Positions 43,514 to 58,996 of a stretch of 64,000 bases of DNA are shown here, piece after piece. Positions within the stretch are counted from its first letter, which is position 1, and the number at the start of each line of letters is the position of its first letter. Location of the stretch: assembly GCF_024600715.1 (NCBI RefSeq), contig NZ_CP102332.1:4588001-4652000 (forward strand). Direction: 5' to 3'. Below the pieces are notes generated by a model. That model saw only the letters and a program-made list of their open reading frames with translations, did not search any database and was not told the origin of the DNA. The position numbers were made by a program, and so were the translations under genes. The DNA is from Streptomyces changanensis. GTDB lineage: Bacteria > Actinomycetota > Actinomycetes > Streptomycetales > Streptomycetaceae.

Positions 43514-44866
43514 GTGCGTGATTACCTGCTGACGCTCTGCATCACGGCCGCGGTGACCTACCTCCTCACCGGTCCGGTGCGGAAGTTCGCCATCGCGGCC
43601 GGTGCGATGCCGGAGATCCGCGCCCGTGACGTGCACCGCGAGCCGACGCCGAGACTCGGCGGCATCGCCATGTTCTTCGGGCTGTGCGCCGGCCTGCTGG
43701 TCGCGGACCACCTGGACCGGCTGAACAGCGTCTTCGCGCTCTCCAACGAGCCGCGCGCCCTGCTCTCCGGCGCGGCGCTGATCTGGCTGATCGGCGTCCT
43801 CGACGACAAGTTCGAGATCGACGCGTTGATCAAGCTGGGCGGGCAGATGATCGCCGCCGGCGTGATGGTCATGCAGGGCCTGACGATCCTGTGGCTGCCC
43901 ATCCCGGGCATCGGCACGGTCGGACTCACGCAGTGGCAGGGCACGCTCCTCACGGTCGCCCTGGTCGTGCTCACCATCAACGCCGTGAACTTCGTCGACG
44001 GCCTCGACGGCCTCGCCGCCGGCATGGTGTGCATCGCCTCCGCGGCGTTCTTCCTCTACGCGTACCGGATCTGGTTCGGCTACGGCATCGAGGCCGCCGC
44101 CCCGGCGACGCTCTTCGCGGCGGTGCTGATGGGCATGTGCCTGGGCTTCCTGCCGCACAACATGCACCCGGCGCGCATCTTCATGGGCGACTCCGGCTCG
44201 ATGCTGATCGGCCTGGTGCTGGCCGCGTCGGCCATCTCCATCACGGGGCAGGTCGACCCGGACGCGCTGAAGATCTTCGAGGGTTCCACCCGGCAGGCGA
44301 CCCACGCGGCGCTGCCGGTCTTCATCCCGCTGCTGCTGCCGCTGACGGTCATCGCGATCCCGATGGCCGACCTGGTCCTGGCGATCGTGCGGCGCACGTG
44401 GAACGGCCAGTCGCCGTTCGCCGCCGACCGCGGCCACCTGCACCACCGGCTGCTGGAGATCGGCCACTCCCACAGCCGCGCCGTCTTCATCATGTACTTC
44501 TGGTCCGCGCTGATCGGCTTCGGCGCCCTGACGTACTCGGTGCACTCCGCATCCATGTGGATCATGCTGCCGATCGTGACGCTGAGCGCCGTCGGCCTGG
44601 TGCTGCTGCTCCTGCCGCGGTTCAGGCCGCGGGCGCCGCGCTGGGCGGAGTCGTTCGTCCCGCCGCGGTACCGGCGCCGCAAGACCACCCCGCACTCCGA
44701 CCCGGACCCGGCGTCCGCCGCGGCCGAGGGCGCCGGCGGTGCGGACGGGCCCGGGGAGGGGGGTACGGGTGAGCCCGTGCGCGTCCCGGCCGGGGTCAAC
44801 GGCGCGACCGCCATCGGTGCCCGGTCGCACCTCCTCGAACGGCGGAAGGCCGGAACGCCGGGTTGA
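43514..44866 (+). CDS. Undecaprenyl-phosphate GlcNAc/sugar-1-phosphate transferase (WecA/TagO-type)
   Basis: A 450-residue polytopic membrane enzyme (about 11 hydrophobic segments) that starts lipid-linked wall glycopolymer synthesis. Catalytic motifs are IGVLDDKFEID, NFVDGLDGLAAG, FMGDSGSMLIG and the cytoplasmic His motif RGHLHHRLLEIGHSH. The C-terminal 60 residues are a disordered tail. GTG 43514 (VRDYLLTL) is preferred; an upstream start at 43475 would add 13 residues. Partner LCP ligase lies at 37003. Confidence 0.92.
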   Translation: MRDYLLTLCITAAVTYLLTGPVRKFAIAAGAMPEIRARDVHREPTPRLGGIAMFFGLCAGLLVADHLDRLNSVFALSNEPRALLSGAALIWLIGVLDDKFEIDALIKLGGQMIAAGVMVMQGLTILWLPIPGIGTVGLTQWQGTLLTVALVVLTINAVNFVDGLDGLAAGMVCIASAAFFLYAYRIWFGYGIEAAAPATLFAAVLMGMCLGFLPHNMHPARIFMGDSGSMLIGLVLAASAISITGQVDPDALKIFEGSTRQATHAALPVFIPLLLPLTVIAIPMADLVLAIVRRTWNGQSPFAADRGHLHHRLLEIGHSHSRAVFIMYFWSALIGFGALTYSVHSASMWIMLPIVTLSAVGLVLLLLPRFRPRAPRWAESFVPPRYRRRKTTPHSDPDPASAAAEGAGGADGPGEGGTGEPVRVPAGVNGATAIGARSHLLERRKAGTPG

Positions 44867-45127
44867 CGAAACACCCAGGAGGGGGCAATAGCAGACAGAC
44901 CGCCGCCTTGTCGTGCACACACGCGCAGTGTCACCCTCATGTGTGAGAGTCAGCACACGATCGGGTAAAGACCTCGCCAAATAGTTTGTGATACCGTTCA
45001 CGAGACCCGGCGACAGAGCCGAAGGGCCGTAGTGCGACGGCCCAGTGGCGCCGAGATCCGACTCGGACCGGGCCTACGCTCGTCCATGACGACACCACTG
45101 CCCCCACCGTGAAGCGGAGATGCCGCC

Positions 45128-45565
45128 ATGCCGTCCAACGACGCACGCACCCTCCTGCACGCCGCCGTGCCCACGCTCGCCACCGGTGCCGTCGGCGCCG
45201 TGGTCAGCGGTGTGGTGGCCGGCGGCAAGGGGGTCATCGGCGCGGTCCTCGGCGCGGTCGTGGTCGTGCTCTTCATGGGGCTCGGCATGCTCGTCCTGCA
45301 GCGCACCGCGAAGTCCCTGCCGCACCTGTTCCAGGCCATGGGCCTGATGCTCTACACGGCGCAGCTGCTGCTCCTCTTCTTCGTCATGTCGCTGCTGAAG
45401 AACACCACGCTGTTCGACTTCAAGGCCTTCGGTTTCACGCTGCTCGCAGCCACGATCGTCTGGGTCACCGCGCAGGCGCGTCACTACATGAAGGCGAAGA
45501 TCCTCTACGTCGACCCCGCGTCGGGCGACACCGCCGGAGCCGCGAAGAGCGGGTCCGCGGCGTGA
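45128..45565 (+). CDS. atpI: ATP synthase operon protein I
   Basis: A 145-residue membrane protein with four hydrophobic helices (VGAVVSGVVAGGKGVIGAVLG, VVVVLFMGLGMLVL, LLLLFFVMSLL, AATIVWVTAQA). AtpI assists assembly of the c-ring. It heads the ATP synthase operon; the 260 bases upstream have no gene and contain a TACCGT box at 44992-44997 that could be a -10. Confidence 0.88.
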   Translation: MPSNDARTLLHAAVPTLATGAVGAVVSGVVAGGKGVIGAVLGAVVVVLFMGLGMLVLQRTAKSLPHLFQAMGLMLYTAQLLLLFFVMSLLKNTTLFDFKAFGFTLLAATIVWVTAQARHYMKAKILYVDPASGDTAGAAKSGSAA

Positions 45566-45790
45566 GAGGTAGGGCCGGGATAAAGGGCCGTTCGGGATGC
45601 TGCTATCGTCCGATGCCACATGCGGCACTGCGGGCGCGGCCATCCGAGTTGACGCCTGTCCCAGCGCGACGCTCGACGCCCAGCCGCCGCCCCCTTATCC
45701 GTAAGACCAGTCCAGTGCCGAACCGCGGCTGCGTGCCGCGCCGACACAACGAGGTTGCCGTACCCATGCGCCACGCTGAAGGAGCCCGCG

Positions 45791-46600
45791 GTGAGTGCTG
45801 ACCAGACGCTTGCCTTCGACCCCGATTGCCACCTGTTCACACCGTGTGGCTTCCCGGCGCCGGGCCTGCACACCTTCCTGTACGAGCCCATCGCCACCGT
45901 CGGCAGCTTCGAGTTCACCAAGCCGATGCTGCTCGCCTTCCTGAGCTCCATCGTCGTCATCGGGTTCTTCTGGGCCGCCTTCGCCAAGCCGAAGCTCGTG
46001 CCGGGCAAGATGCAGATGATCGGTGAGGCCGGGTACGACTTCGTGCGCCGCGGCATCGTCTACGAGATCATCGGCAAGAAGGACGGCGAGAAGTACGTCC
46101 CGCTGATGGTGTCGCTGTTCTTCTTCGTGTGGATCATGAACCTCTGGTCCATCATCCCGCTCGCGCAGTTCCCGGTCACCTCGCTGATCGCGTTCCCCGC
46201 CGGCCTCGCCCTGATGGTGTACGTGCTGTGGGTGGGCCTCACCTTCAAGAAGCACGGCTTCGTCGGCGGCTGGAAGAACATCCTCGGCTACGACAAGTCC
46301 CTCGGCGCGATCCTGCCGCTGATCATGCTGCTCGAGTTCTTCTCGAACCTGATCATCCGGCCCTTCACCCACGCGGTGCGACTGTTCGCGAACATGTTCG
46401 CCGGCCACCTGCTGATCGTCATGTTCTCCCTGGCCACCTGGTACCTGATGAACGGCCTCGGCTTCGTCTACGCCGGCGCCTCGTTCGTCATGGTCGTCGT
46501 GATGACCGCCTTCGAGCTCTTCATCCAGGCCGTCCAGGCGTACGTCTTCGTGCTCCTGGCCTCCAGCTACATCCAGGGCGCGCTCTCCGAGCACCACTGA
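45791..46600 (+). CDS. atpB: F1Fo ATP synthase subunit a
   Basis: A 269-residue integral membrane protein forming the proton half-channels. The essential Arg is in FTHAVRLFANMFAGHL, and the C-terminal FELFIQAVQAYVFVLLASSYIQ is diagnostic. GTG start preceded by GGAG. Confidence 0.96.
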   Translation: MSADQTLAFDPDCHLFTPCGFPAPGLHTFLYEPIATVGSFEFTKPMLLAFLSSIVVIGFFWAAFAKPKLVPGKMQMIGEAGYDFVRRGIVYEIIGKKDGEKYVPLMVSLFFFVWIMNLWSIIPLAQFPVTSLIAFPAGLALMVYVLWVGLTFKKHGFVGGWKNILGYDKSLGAILPLIMLLEFFSNLIIRPFTHAVRLFANMFAGHLLIVMFSLATWYLMNGLGFVYAGASFVMVVVMTAFELFIQAVQAYVFVLLASSYIQGALSEHH

Positions 46601-46918
<318 letters not shown>

Positions 46919-46960
46919 GCCGGACCGAACGCCCAGACCCCTTTCACGGAAGGCACTGAT

Positions 46961-47506
46961 GTGAACGCTCTGTTCCTTGCAGCAGCGGAGGAGCCTCAGA
47001 ATCCTCTTCTGCCGCATCTCGACGAGCTCGTCATCGGCCTGATCGCCTTCGCCGTCGTCTTCGGCTTCCTCGCCAAGAAGCTCCTCCCGAACATCAACAA
47101 GGTTCTGGAAGAGCGCCGCGAGGCGATCGAGGGCGGGATCGAGAAGGCCGAGTCGGCCCAGATCGAGGCCCAGAGTGTGCTTGAGCAGTACAAGGCTCAG
47201 CTCGCCGAGGCCCGTCACGAGGCCGCGCGTCTGCGCCAGGAGGCACAGGAGCAGGGCGCCGCGATCATCGCCGAGATGAAGGCGGAAGGCCAGCGCCAGC
47301 GCGAGGAGATCGTCGCCACCGGCCACGCGCAGATCGAGGCCGACCGCAAGGCGGCGGCTTCCGCCCTGCGCCAGGACGTCGGCAAGCTCGCGACCGACCT
47401 GGCCGGCAAGCTGGTCGGCGAGTCCCTCGAGGACGTCGCCCGCCAGAGCCGCACCATCGACCGCTTCCTCGACGAGCTCGAGGAGAAGGCCGAGGCAGCC
47501 CGATGA
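46961..47506 (+). CDS. atpF: F1Fo ATP synthase subunit b
   Basis: A 181-residue stator subunit: one N-terminal membrane helix (ELVIGLIAFAVVFGFLA) then a long charged coiled coil (EERREAIEGGIEKAESAQIEAQ) ending in a delta-binding tail. GTG start; the stop overlaps atpH by 4 bases. Confidence 0.96.
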   Translation: MNALFLAAAEEPQNPLLPHLDELVIGLIAFAVVFGFLAKKLLPNINKVLEERREAIEGGIEKAESAQIEAQSVLEQYKAQLAEARHEAARLRQEAQEQGAAIIAEMKAEGQRQREEIVATGHAQIEADRKAAASALRQDVGKLATDLAGKLVGESLEDVARQSRTIDRFLDELEEKAEAAR

Positions 47507-48327
47507 CGTCGCCGCACGGAGCGAGCCGCGAGGCGCTGGCTGCCGCGCGTGAGCGTCTCGACGCGCTGACCGACAGCACGTCGGTCGACGCGACGAAGCT
47601 CGCCGACGAGCTGGCCGCCGTCACCGCGCTGCTCGACCGCGAGGTGTCGCTGCGTCGGGTCCTGACCGACCCGGCGCAGTCCGGCGAGGCCAAGGCCGAC
47701 CTGGCGACCCGACTGCTCGGCGGTCAGGTGGGCGGCGAGGTCACGGACCTGGTGGCCGGCATGGTCCGCTCCCGCTGGTCCCGGTCGCGCGACCTGGTCG
47801 ACGCGATCGAGGAGCTGGCGAACACGGCGGACCTCATCGCCGCGCAGAAGGCCGGTGCCCTCGACGGCGTCGAGGACGAGCTGTTCCGGTTCGGCCGCAT
47901 CACCGCGGCCAGCCCGGCGCTGCGCTCGGCCCTCACCGACCGGAGCGCCACGGCCACCGCGAAGGGCGAGCTGCTGGCCCGCCTCCTCGGCGGCCGGGCC
48001 AGCGCGACGACCGAGCGGCTGGTCGTCCGCCTGGTCACGCTGCCGCGGGGACGTAGCCTGGAGGGGGGACTGGAGTCCCTGTCCAAGCTCGCCGCGGCGC
48101 GGCGGGACCGGATGGTCGCTGTCGTCACCTCGGCGGTACCGCTCACCGACCAGCAGAAGCTGCGCCTCGGCGCCGCGCTGGCGCAGCTGTACGGCCGGCA
48201 GATGCACCTGAACCTCGACGTGGACCCCACGGTCCTCGGCGGGATCTCGGTGCGGATCGGTGACGAGCTCATCAACGGCACGGTCGCCACCCGCCTCGAC
48301 GAGGCGTCGCGGCGGCTGGCCGGCTGA
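47503..48327 (+). CDS. atpH: F1Fo ATP synthase subunit delta
   Basis: A 274-residue subunit, longer than the 180 residues of most bacteria because of the actinobacterial N-terminal extension. The conserved C-terminal strand region [27 protein letters not shown] is clear. Joins stator b to F1. Confidence 0.95.
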   Translation: MTSPHGASREALAAARERLDALTDSTSVDATKLADELAAVTALLDREVSLRRVLTDPAQSGEAKADLATRLLGGQVGGEVTDLVAGMVRSRWSRSRDLVDAIEELANTADLIAAQKAGALDGVEDELFRFGRITAASPALRSALTDRSATATAKGELLARLLGGRASATTERLVVRLVTLPRGRSLEGGLESLSKLAAARRDRMVAVVTSAVPLTDQQKLRLGAALAQLYGRQMHLNLDVDPTVLGGISVRIGDELINGTVATRLDEASRRLAG

Positions 48328-48403
48328 CCGACCGACCAGGTCACCACAGAGAAGAAGCGTTACCTACGGCCCGGTTGGGCCGTGCACAGGATGCAGAAGT
48401 TCT

Positions 48404-48425
48404 GGGGGGAGCCCCCAGATCCCCC
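48404..48425. repeat. G6-C5 palindromic repeat, copy B (upstream of atpA)
   Basis: GGGGGGAGCCCCCAGATCCC-type sequence in the atpH-atpA gap, about 40 bases before the atpA start. Confidence 0.7.
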
Positions 48426-48464
48426 AAAAGACTTCGGGCCCAACAAGGAGAGCAGGGAACCCAG

Positions 48465-50063
<1,599 letters not shown>

Positions 50064-50083
50064 CGACGGAAGGGACCTGATCC

Positions 50084-52443
<2,360 letters not shown>

Positions 52444-52500
52444 CCCTCGTGGCCGTGGGAGGGGGTGGGCGCGTCCCGCCCCCTCCCGCTGCACAGCCCC

Positions 52501-52524
52501 GGGGGGAGACCCCCGGACATCCCC
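52501..52524. repeat. G6-C5 palindromic repeat, copy C (atpD-atpC gap)
   Basis: GGGGGGAGACCCCCGGACAT-type sequence 58 bases after the atpD stop, within a 191-base gap that is unusually long for this operon. Confidence 0.65.
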
Positions 52525-52634
52525 GGCCGTCCCCGGCCGGGCGCGGGTCCCCGGCGTTTCGCGCCGGCACCCCTACTAGACTTATGACCCAACACCCGGC
52601 AGAACCCGCCGGGTGGTGACCCGAGGAGCCACCC

Positions 52635-53009
52635 TTGGCTGCTGAGCTGCACGTCGAGCTGGTCGCCGCTGACCGGAATGTCTGGTCCGGCGGGGCCACC
52701 CTGGTCATCGCGCGCACCACCTCCGGCGACATCGGCGTCATGCCCGGCCACCAGCCGCTGCTCGGTGTGCTGGAGTCGGGCCCGGTGACCATCCGTACGA
52801 GTGATGGTGGAACGGTCGTCGCCGCGGTGCACGGCGGTTTCCTGTCGTTCGCGGACAACAAGCTGTCGCTGCTCGCGGAGATCGCCGAGCTGGCGGACGA
52901 GATCGACACCCAGCGTGCCGAGCGTGCGCTGGAGCGTGCGAAGGCGGAGTCGGACGCCGCTGCCGAGCGGCGCGCCGAGATCCGGCTGCGCGCGGTGGCG
53001 GCGCGCTAG
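52635..53009 (+). CDS. atpC: F1Fo ATP synthase subunit epsilon
   Basis: A 124-residue subunit. The beta sandwich begins LHVELVAADRNVWSGGATLV and contains DIGVMPGHQPLLGVL; the C-terminal helices (ALERAKAESDAAAERRAE) are regulatory. TTG start with GAGGAG upstream. Confidence 0.95.
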   Translation: MAAELHVELVAADRNVWSGGATLVIARTTSGDIGVMPGHQPLLGVLESGPVTIRTSDGGTVVAAVHGGFLSFADNKLSLLAEIAELADEIDTQRAERALERAKAESDAAAERRAEIRLRAVAAR

Positions 53010-53061
53010 CGCACCGCCACTGATGTACCTCGCCGGGCGCCCTCCAGGGGGTGGCCCGGCC

Positions 53062-53110
53062 CCTCAGCCGCGGCCCCGGCTGGACCATCCAGACCGGGCC
53101 GCGGCTGAGG
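53062..53110 (+). terminator. Terminator of the atp operon
   Basis: Perfect 15-bp outer stem CCTCAGCCGCGGCCC with its complement and a 19-nt loop that can pair internally, 52 bases after the atpC stop. Confidence 0.75.
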
Positions 53111-53165
53111 CGATGCGGATGCAGGTCGTATTCGGTTACAGGACGAGGCGAGGAGGTCGGTGGAG

Positions 53166-53612
53166 ATGTTCCTCGCTCTGCTGGTGAGCGCACTGGTCGT
53201 CGCACTGGTGGTGATCGGGCTCTTCGTCTTCGGCCTGCGCCGGCGGCTCATCCAGCGCTCCGGCGGCACCTTCGACTGCAGCCTGCGCTGGAACGTCCCC
53301 GAGGAGACCGACACCTCCGGCAAGGGGTGGGTGTACGGGGTCGCCCGGTACAGCGGCGACCGGATCGCCTGGTTCCGCGTCTTCTCCTACGCCCCCCGTC
53401 CCCGCCGCGTCCTGGAGCGGGCCGCCATCGAGGTCCTGCACCGACGCCTGCCGGAGGGCGAGGAGGAGCTGGCGCTCCTGTCGGACTCCGTCGTCCTCGG
53501 CTGTCTGCACCGGGACACGCGCCTGGAGCTCGCCATGAGCGAGGACGCCCTCACCGGCTTCCTCGCCTGGCTGGAGGCGGCGCCCCCGGGCCAACGGGTG
53601 AACGTGGCGTAG
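53166..53612 (+). CDS. DUF2550 membrane-anchored protein
   Basis: A 148-residue protein: one N-terminal transmembrane helix (LLVSALVVALVVIGLFVFGL), then a basic stretch RRRLIQRSGGTFDCSLRW and a soluble domain (GWVYGVARYSGDRIAWFRVFS) typical of the actinobacterial DUF2550 family found beside atpC. ATG 53166 follows GGAGG at good distance; a GTG two codons earlier is possible. Function unknown. Confidence 0.88.
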   Translation: MFLALLVSALVVALVVIGLFVFGLRRRLIQRSGGTFDCSLRWNVPEETDTSGKGWVYGVARYSGDRIAWFRVFSYAPRPRRVLERAAIEVLHRRLPEGEEELALLSDSVVLGCLHRDTRLELAMSEDALTGFLAWLEAAPPGQRVNVA

Positions 53613-53685
53613 CGGCCCGCCCGTACCGCCGTGCGGGACGCCCGTACCGTCCGTACCGCCGCGTGGCACCCACCCCGTACACACG

Positions 53686-53717
53686 GGTCGAGCCGCACCC
53701 TCGGGTGCGGCTCGACC
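53686..53717. terminator. Bidirectional terminator between DUF2550 and chitinase genes
   Basis: Perfect 15-bp stem GGTCGAGCCGCACCC with complement and a 2-nt loop, followed on the plus strand by GTTTTC. Sits between convergent genes. Confidence 0.85.
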
Positions 53718-53753
53718 GTTTTCGTGCGGGGTGGTGCCGGTGGTGCGGTGGTG

Positions 53754-55622
<1,869 letters not shown>

Positions 55623-55688
55623 CGGTGCTCCTCAAGGTGCGGACGGACAACGTGGGGGTCCGTGCGTCCGTGAAATGTGCGCGCCGTG

Positions 55689-55717
55689 AGCGTAGGAAGG
55701 TCTGGACCAATCGTCAA
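55689..55717 (-). promoter_or_regulatory. Chitinase promoter (-35 and -10)
   Basis: On the minus strand TTGACG (55717-55712), 17 bases, TACGCT (55694-55689), about 67 bp from the start codon. The -35 box lies between two 12-bp repeats. Confidence 0.75.
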
Positions 55718-55730
55718 TAGGTCCAGACCA
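55698..55730 (-). promoter_or_regulatory. Paired 12-bp operator repeats of the chitinase gene
   Basis: Minus strand TGGTCTGGACCT (55730-55719) and TGGTCCAGACCT (55709-55698), each close to the dre consensus TGGTCTAGACCA bound by the GlcNAc-responsive repressor DasR. Such direct repeats around the -35 are known from other Streptomyces chitinase promoters. Confidence 0.75.
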
Positions 55731-55758
55731 CTTGAGTGTGGGTCGGGGAGCCGCCCCG

Positions 55759-56763
55759 TCAGACGCCCAACTCCTGCGCCAGCACCGCCGCCTGCACCCG
55801 GCTGCGCAGCCCCAGCTTCCCCAGCATGCGGCTGACGTGCGTCTTCACCGTCGCCTCCGCCATGTCCAGGCGCACCGCGATCTCCGCGTTCGACAGCCCC
55901 TCGCCGAGGCACGACAGCACTTCGCGCTCCCGTCGGGTCAGTGGCTCCAGCACCGCCGGGTCCGGCGCCGCGCCGCGCGCGGCGGGCCTTTGGGGGGCCG
56001 CGAACTCGGCGATCAGCCGCCGGGTCACCGCCGGCGCGATGAGCCCCTCGCCGCGCGCCACCGTCCGCACGCCCTCGATCAGGTCCCGCGCCTCGGTGTT
56101 CTTCAGCAGGAACCCGGCCGCGCCGGCGCGCAGCGCGCCGAAGACGTACTCGTCCAGGTCGAAGGTGGTCAGCACCAGGACGTCCGCGATCCCCTCGGCG
56201 ACCACCTGGCGCGTCGCCGAGACTCCGTCGAGCAGCGGCATCTGAATGTCCATCAGGACGAGGTCGGGCCGCAGCTCTCGCGCCAGCCGCACCGCCTCCT
56301 CGCCGTCGCCCGCCTCGCCCACGACCTCGATGTCGGGGGCGCTGCGCAGGATGAGGACGAGGCCGGCGCGTACGGCCCGCTGGTCCTCCGCGACCAGCAC
56401 CCGGACAGGACGGCCCACCGCCCCGGCCCGGCCCGTCGTCCCGGTGCCGCCCACCGCCCCGGCCCGGCCCGTCGTCCCGGTGCCACCCACCGCCCCAGCC
56501 CGGCCCGTCGTCCCGGTGCCGCCCCCGGTCCCGGTACGGCCCGCGGTCCCGGTACGGCCCGCGGTCCCGGTACGGCCCGTGGCCCCGGTACGGCCCGTGG
56601 CCGCGGTAGGGCCCGTGGCCGCGGTAGGGCCTGTCGTCCCCGTGTCGGGTCCTGGGGCCGTGCCGGGTCCCCCGCCCATACCGCCCGCGCCCCCGCCCAT
56701 ACCGCCCGCGCCGGCGTCCGTACCGCCCGCGTCCGTACCGTCCGGTCCCGTACCCGTGTTCAT
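55759..56763 (-). CDS. NarL-type response regulator with low-complexity N-terminal extension
   Basis: A 334-residue protein. The receiver ([20 protein letters not shown], phospho-Asp in [13 protein letters not shown], Lys in FLLKNTEA) begins only near residue 116. The output is a LuxR/NarL helix-turn-helix ([36 protein letters not shown]). The first 115 residues are Gly/Thr/Ala repeats such as [10 protein letters not shown]. The ATG overlaps the kinase stop by 4 bases (ATGA), so this start is likely used even though the family normally begins at the receiver; an internal start is the alternative. Confidence 0.88.
   Translation of the reverse strand: MNTGTGPDGTDAGGTDAGAGGMGGGAGGMGGGPGTAPGPDTGTTGPTAATGPTAATGRTGATGRTGTAGRTGTAGRTGTGGGTGTTGRAGAVGGTGTTGRAGAVGGTGTTGRAGAVGRPVRVLVAEDQRAVRAGLVLILRSAPDIEVVGEAGDGEEAVRLARELRPDLVLMDIQMPLLDGVSATRQVVAEGIADVLVLTTFDLDEYVFGALRAGAAGFLLKNTEARDLIEGVRTVARGEGLIAPAVTRRLIAEFAAPQRPAARGAAPDPAVLEPLTRREREVLSCLGEGLSNAEIAVRLDMAEATVKTHVSRMLGKLGLRSRVQAAVLAQELGV
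56411..56650. repeat. Coding minisatellite in the response regulator
   Basis: Three copies of a 36-bp unit (about 56417-56524, coding [12 protein letters not shown]), then about five 18-bp units of GGTCCCGGTACGGCCCGC type and two of GTAGGGCCCGTGGCCGCG. All unit lengths are multiples of three, so the frame is preserved. Confidence 0.8.
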
Positions 56764-57986
56764 GCCGCCGGCTCCTCGTCGTCCTTCGCCACGGGCAGCA
56801 CCGCCCGTACCCGCCACGTCCTGCCCCCGGCCCCGGCCGCCCCGTCCACCGGGCCCGCCTCGAACTCACCGCCCAGCAGCGCCACCCGCTCCCGCATCCC
56901 CACCAGGCCGGCCCCCGATCCGGGCGCCCGGGGCCCGGACGCACGCGGTCCGGCCGCCGGGCGGTCGAACGGGCTGGTCACCGCGACCGTCAGCGCGTGG
57001 TCGGCCCGCTCCACCACGACGGTCACCTCGCCCGCGTCGGCGTGCTTGAGCGCGTTCGTCAGCGACTCCTGCACGATGCGGTACGCGGCGAGCTCCACCG
57101 GCGCCGGCAGACGACCGTCCGGCGGCGGGGCGGTCAGCGTGAACGTCAGCCCGCTCGCCATGCCGTGCGCCGCCGTCTGCCGTACCAGCGCGGCGAGCCC
57201 GGCGAGGGTCGGCGCGGGCGCGGGCTCGTCCCCTCCGCCGCTGTCCCGGAGCAGTGAGATGAGGCGACGCATTTCGGCCAGGCCCTCGACGCTGTTCTCC
57301 CGGATCACGCCGAGCGCCTCACGGCTCGTCCCCGGGTCGTCCAGGGAGAGCGCGGCGGTCGAGTGGATGGCGATCGCGGAGAGGTGCCCGGCCACCATGT
57401 CGTGCAGTTCCCGGGCCATCCGGGCCCGCTCCGCCACGACCGCCTCCCGGCGGTCCATCTCGGCCAGCAGCGCCGTCTGCTCGGCCCGCAGCCGGGCCGC
57501 GTCGGCGGCCTGCCGGTGGTTGCGGACCACCGCGCCGGTGGTGGCGGGCACGAACGACACCATGCCGGTGAGCACGCCGAGCAGCAGCGCCCACGGCTCC
57601 CGGTACCAGGCGAGCGACGCGATCGAGACCGCGACGGTGATCAGCCCCGTCGTCACCGGCAGCCGCCGGGCGGAGGCGGGCGGGCCGTACACGACGGCCG
57701 CGTACACGAGGTCCGTGAACATCAGGATCGTCGCGATGCTGCCGCGCGTGAACTGGTCCGCGACGACCGCGACCGTCCCGACCAGCAGGACCGTGCGCGG
57801 CCGGCTGCGCCGGAGGAACTCCAGCGACGTCATCACCAGCAGCGGCAGCAGGACGACCCACGACGCGTCCAGGATGGCGTGATCCGGCCCCTGGTTGAAC
57901 ACGCCGAGCGACCAGAGGAGCAGGCCGCCGCCCAGGCCCGTCGAGGCCAGGAAGACGTCGTCGCGGTGGGGGCGGGGCGGTGTCAC
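56760..57986 (-). CDS. Two-component sensor histidine kinase (HisKA_3 type)
   Basis: A 408-residue membrane kinase. Six hydrophobic segments fill residues 15-175. The phospho-His is in [19 protein letters not shown], and the HATPase domain shows [11 protein letters not shown] and [16 protein letters not shown]. It pairs with the regulator whose gene overlaps its end. GTG 57986 has GGATGGG upstream; GTG 58001 is also possible. Confidence 0.9.
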   Translation of the reverse strand: MTPPRPHRDDVFLASTGLGGGLLLWSLGVFNQGPDHAILDASWVVLLPLLVMTSLEFLRRSRPRTVLLVGTVAVVADQFTRGSIATILMFTDLVYAAVVYGPPASARRLPVTTGLITVAVSIASLAWYREPWALLLGVLTGMVSFVPATTGAVVRNHRQAADAARLRAEQTALLAEMDRREAVVAERARMARELHDMVAGHLSAIAIHSTAALSLDDPGTSREALGVIRENSVEGLAEMRRLISLLRDSGGGDEPAPAPTLAGLAALVRQTAAHGMASGLTFTLTAPPPDGRLPAPVELAAYRIVQESLTNALKHADAGEVTVVVERADHALTVAVTSPFDRPAAGPRASGPRAPGSGAGLVGMRERVALLGGEFEAGPVDGAAGAGGRTWRVRAVLPVAKDDEEPAA

Positions 57987-58120
57987 GGTCCCATCCAACA
58001 CACCCCCGCGGCCCCGGGGCGTCGGCGCCCCGGGTGAGCCGTGACTACATCGAAGGATGCAGCCCGGACTCCTCATCGGCGACGACGCCCGGCGCGCGCG
58101 GGGGCGGCAGGCTGGAGGGC

Positions 58121-58699
58121 ATGGTCGTCACACTGATCGTGGTCTGCGAAGTCGGCTTCTGGGTGCTGCTGGCCGCCGGACTCGCCACCCGCTACCTGCT
58201 GAGGATGCCGCGCGCGGGCGCCGCGCTGCTGCTCTGCGAGCCGCTGCTGGAGGTCGTCCTGCTGGTCGTGACCGCGATGGACCTCAGGAGCGGCGCGGAG
58301 CCGAGCTGGCGGCACGGGCTGGCCGCGCTGTACATCGGGTACACCGTCGGCCACGGCCACCGCACGGTGAAGTGGCTCGACGGCCACGCCGCCCACCGCT
58401 TCGGCGGCGCCCCCCGCCCGGCCGGCCCCCCGCGCTACGGCACGGCCCGCGCCCGCTACGAGGGCCGGCTCTGGTTCGGCACCCTCCTGGGCGCGGCGGT
58501 CGCGACCCTCCTGCTGTGGCTGGCGATCCTGTACGTCGGCGACCCGAGCCGCACCGGCCCCCTCCAGGGCTGGATGGGCGCGGCGTGGCGGGCGGCCGGC
58601 ATCCACGGCCTGATCGCGCTGTCGTACGTGGTCTGGCCGCGGAAGGCGCCCGAGCCCGAGCCCGACAGGCAGGACCCGGTCCCGACGGAACGCCGCTGA
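58121..58699 (+). CDS. Integral membrane protein of unknown function
   Basis: A 192-residue protein with four to five membrane helices (TLIVVCEVGFWVLLAAGLA, ALLLCEPLLEVVLLVVTAM, LLGAAVATLLLWLAILYVG, GIHGLIALSYVVW) and a cytoplasmic loop rich in Arg/Gly/Pro. ATG 58121 follows GGAGGG. Divergent from the histidine kinase gene. No family assigned. Confidence 0.8.
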   Translation: MVVTLIVVCEVGFWVLLAAGLATRYLLRMPRAGAALLLCEPLLEVVLLVVTAMDLRSGAEPSWRHGLAALYIGYTVGHGHRTVKWLDGHAAHRFGGAPRPAGPPRYGTARARYEGRLWFGTLLGAAVATLLLWLAILYVGDPSRTGPLQGWMGAAWRAAGIHGLIALSYVVWPRKAPEPEPDRQDPVPTERR

Positions 58700-58700
58700 C

Positions 58701-58730
58701 CCCCGCCCCGGCCCTGCGGCCGGGGCGGGG
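58701..58730 (+). terminator. Terminator after the membrane-protein gene
   Basis: Perfect 13-bp stem CCCCGCCCCGGCC/GGCCGGGGCGGGG with a CTGC loop, one base after the stop. Confidence 0.75.
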
Positions 58731-58839
58731 TGACCGTGTCCCGGTGGTGGGCGTTGGGGGCGGGGGCGGCGGTCGGCGTTCTCCGCCGGGGACCCACAGG
58801 ACGTCGCCCGGCTCCTTGTCGGCCGTCCGGGCCAGGATG
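58718..58839. repeat. Duplicated fragment of the adenosyltransferase 3' end (copy 1)
   Basis: About 122 bp nearly identical to 58874-58996, including the last 22 codons of the PduO-type gene, which here are not attached to a gene body. A few substitutions separate the copies. Confidence 0.85.
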
Positions 58840-58851
58840 CCGTGTCTTCCC

Positions 58852-58875
58852 GGGGGGCGACCCCCGGACCCCCGG
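58852..58875. repeat. G6-C5 palindromic repeat, copy D (between duplicated fragments)
   Basis: GGGGGGCGACCCCCGGACCC-type sequence lying exactly between the two copies of the duplicated 122-bp fragment. Confidence 0.65.
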
Positions 58876-58996
58876 CCGGGGCGGGGTGACCGTGTGCCGG
58901 TGGTGGGCGTTGGGGGCGGGGTCGGTTGGTCAGCGTTCTCCGCCGGGGACCCACAGGACGTCGCCCAGCTCCTTGTTGGCCGTCCGGGCCAGGATG
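58874..58996. repeat. Duplicated fragment of the adenosyltransferase 3' end (copy 2, in place)
   Basis: Resident copy: 3' flank and final codons of the PduO-type gene at 58930. Offset from copy 1 is 156-157 bp. Confidence 0.85.

Noticed and set aside
56411..56650. CRISPR array
   Set aside because: The repeats are contiguous 36- and 18-bp coding units without unique spacers, and lie inside a response-regulator gene.
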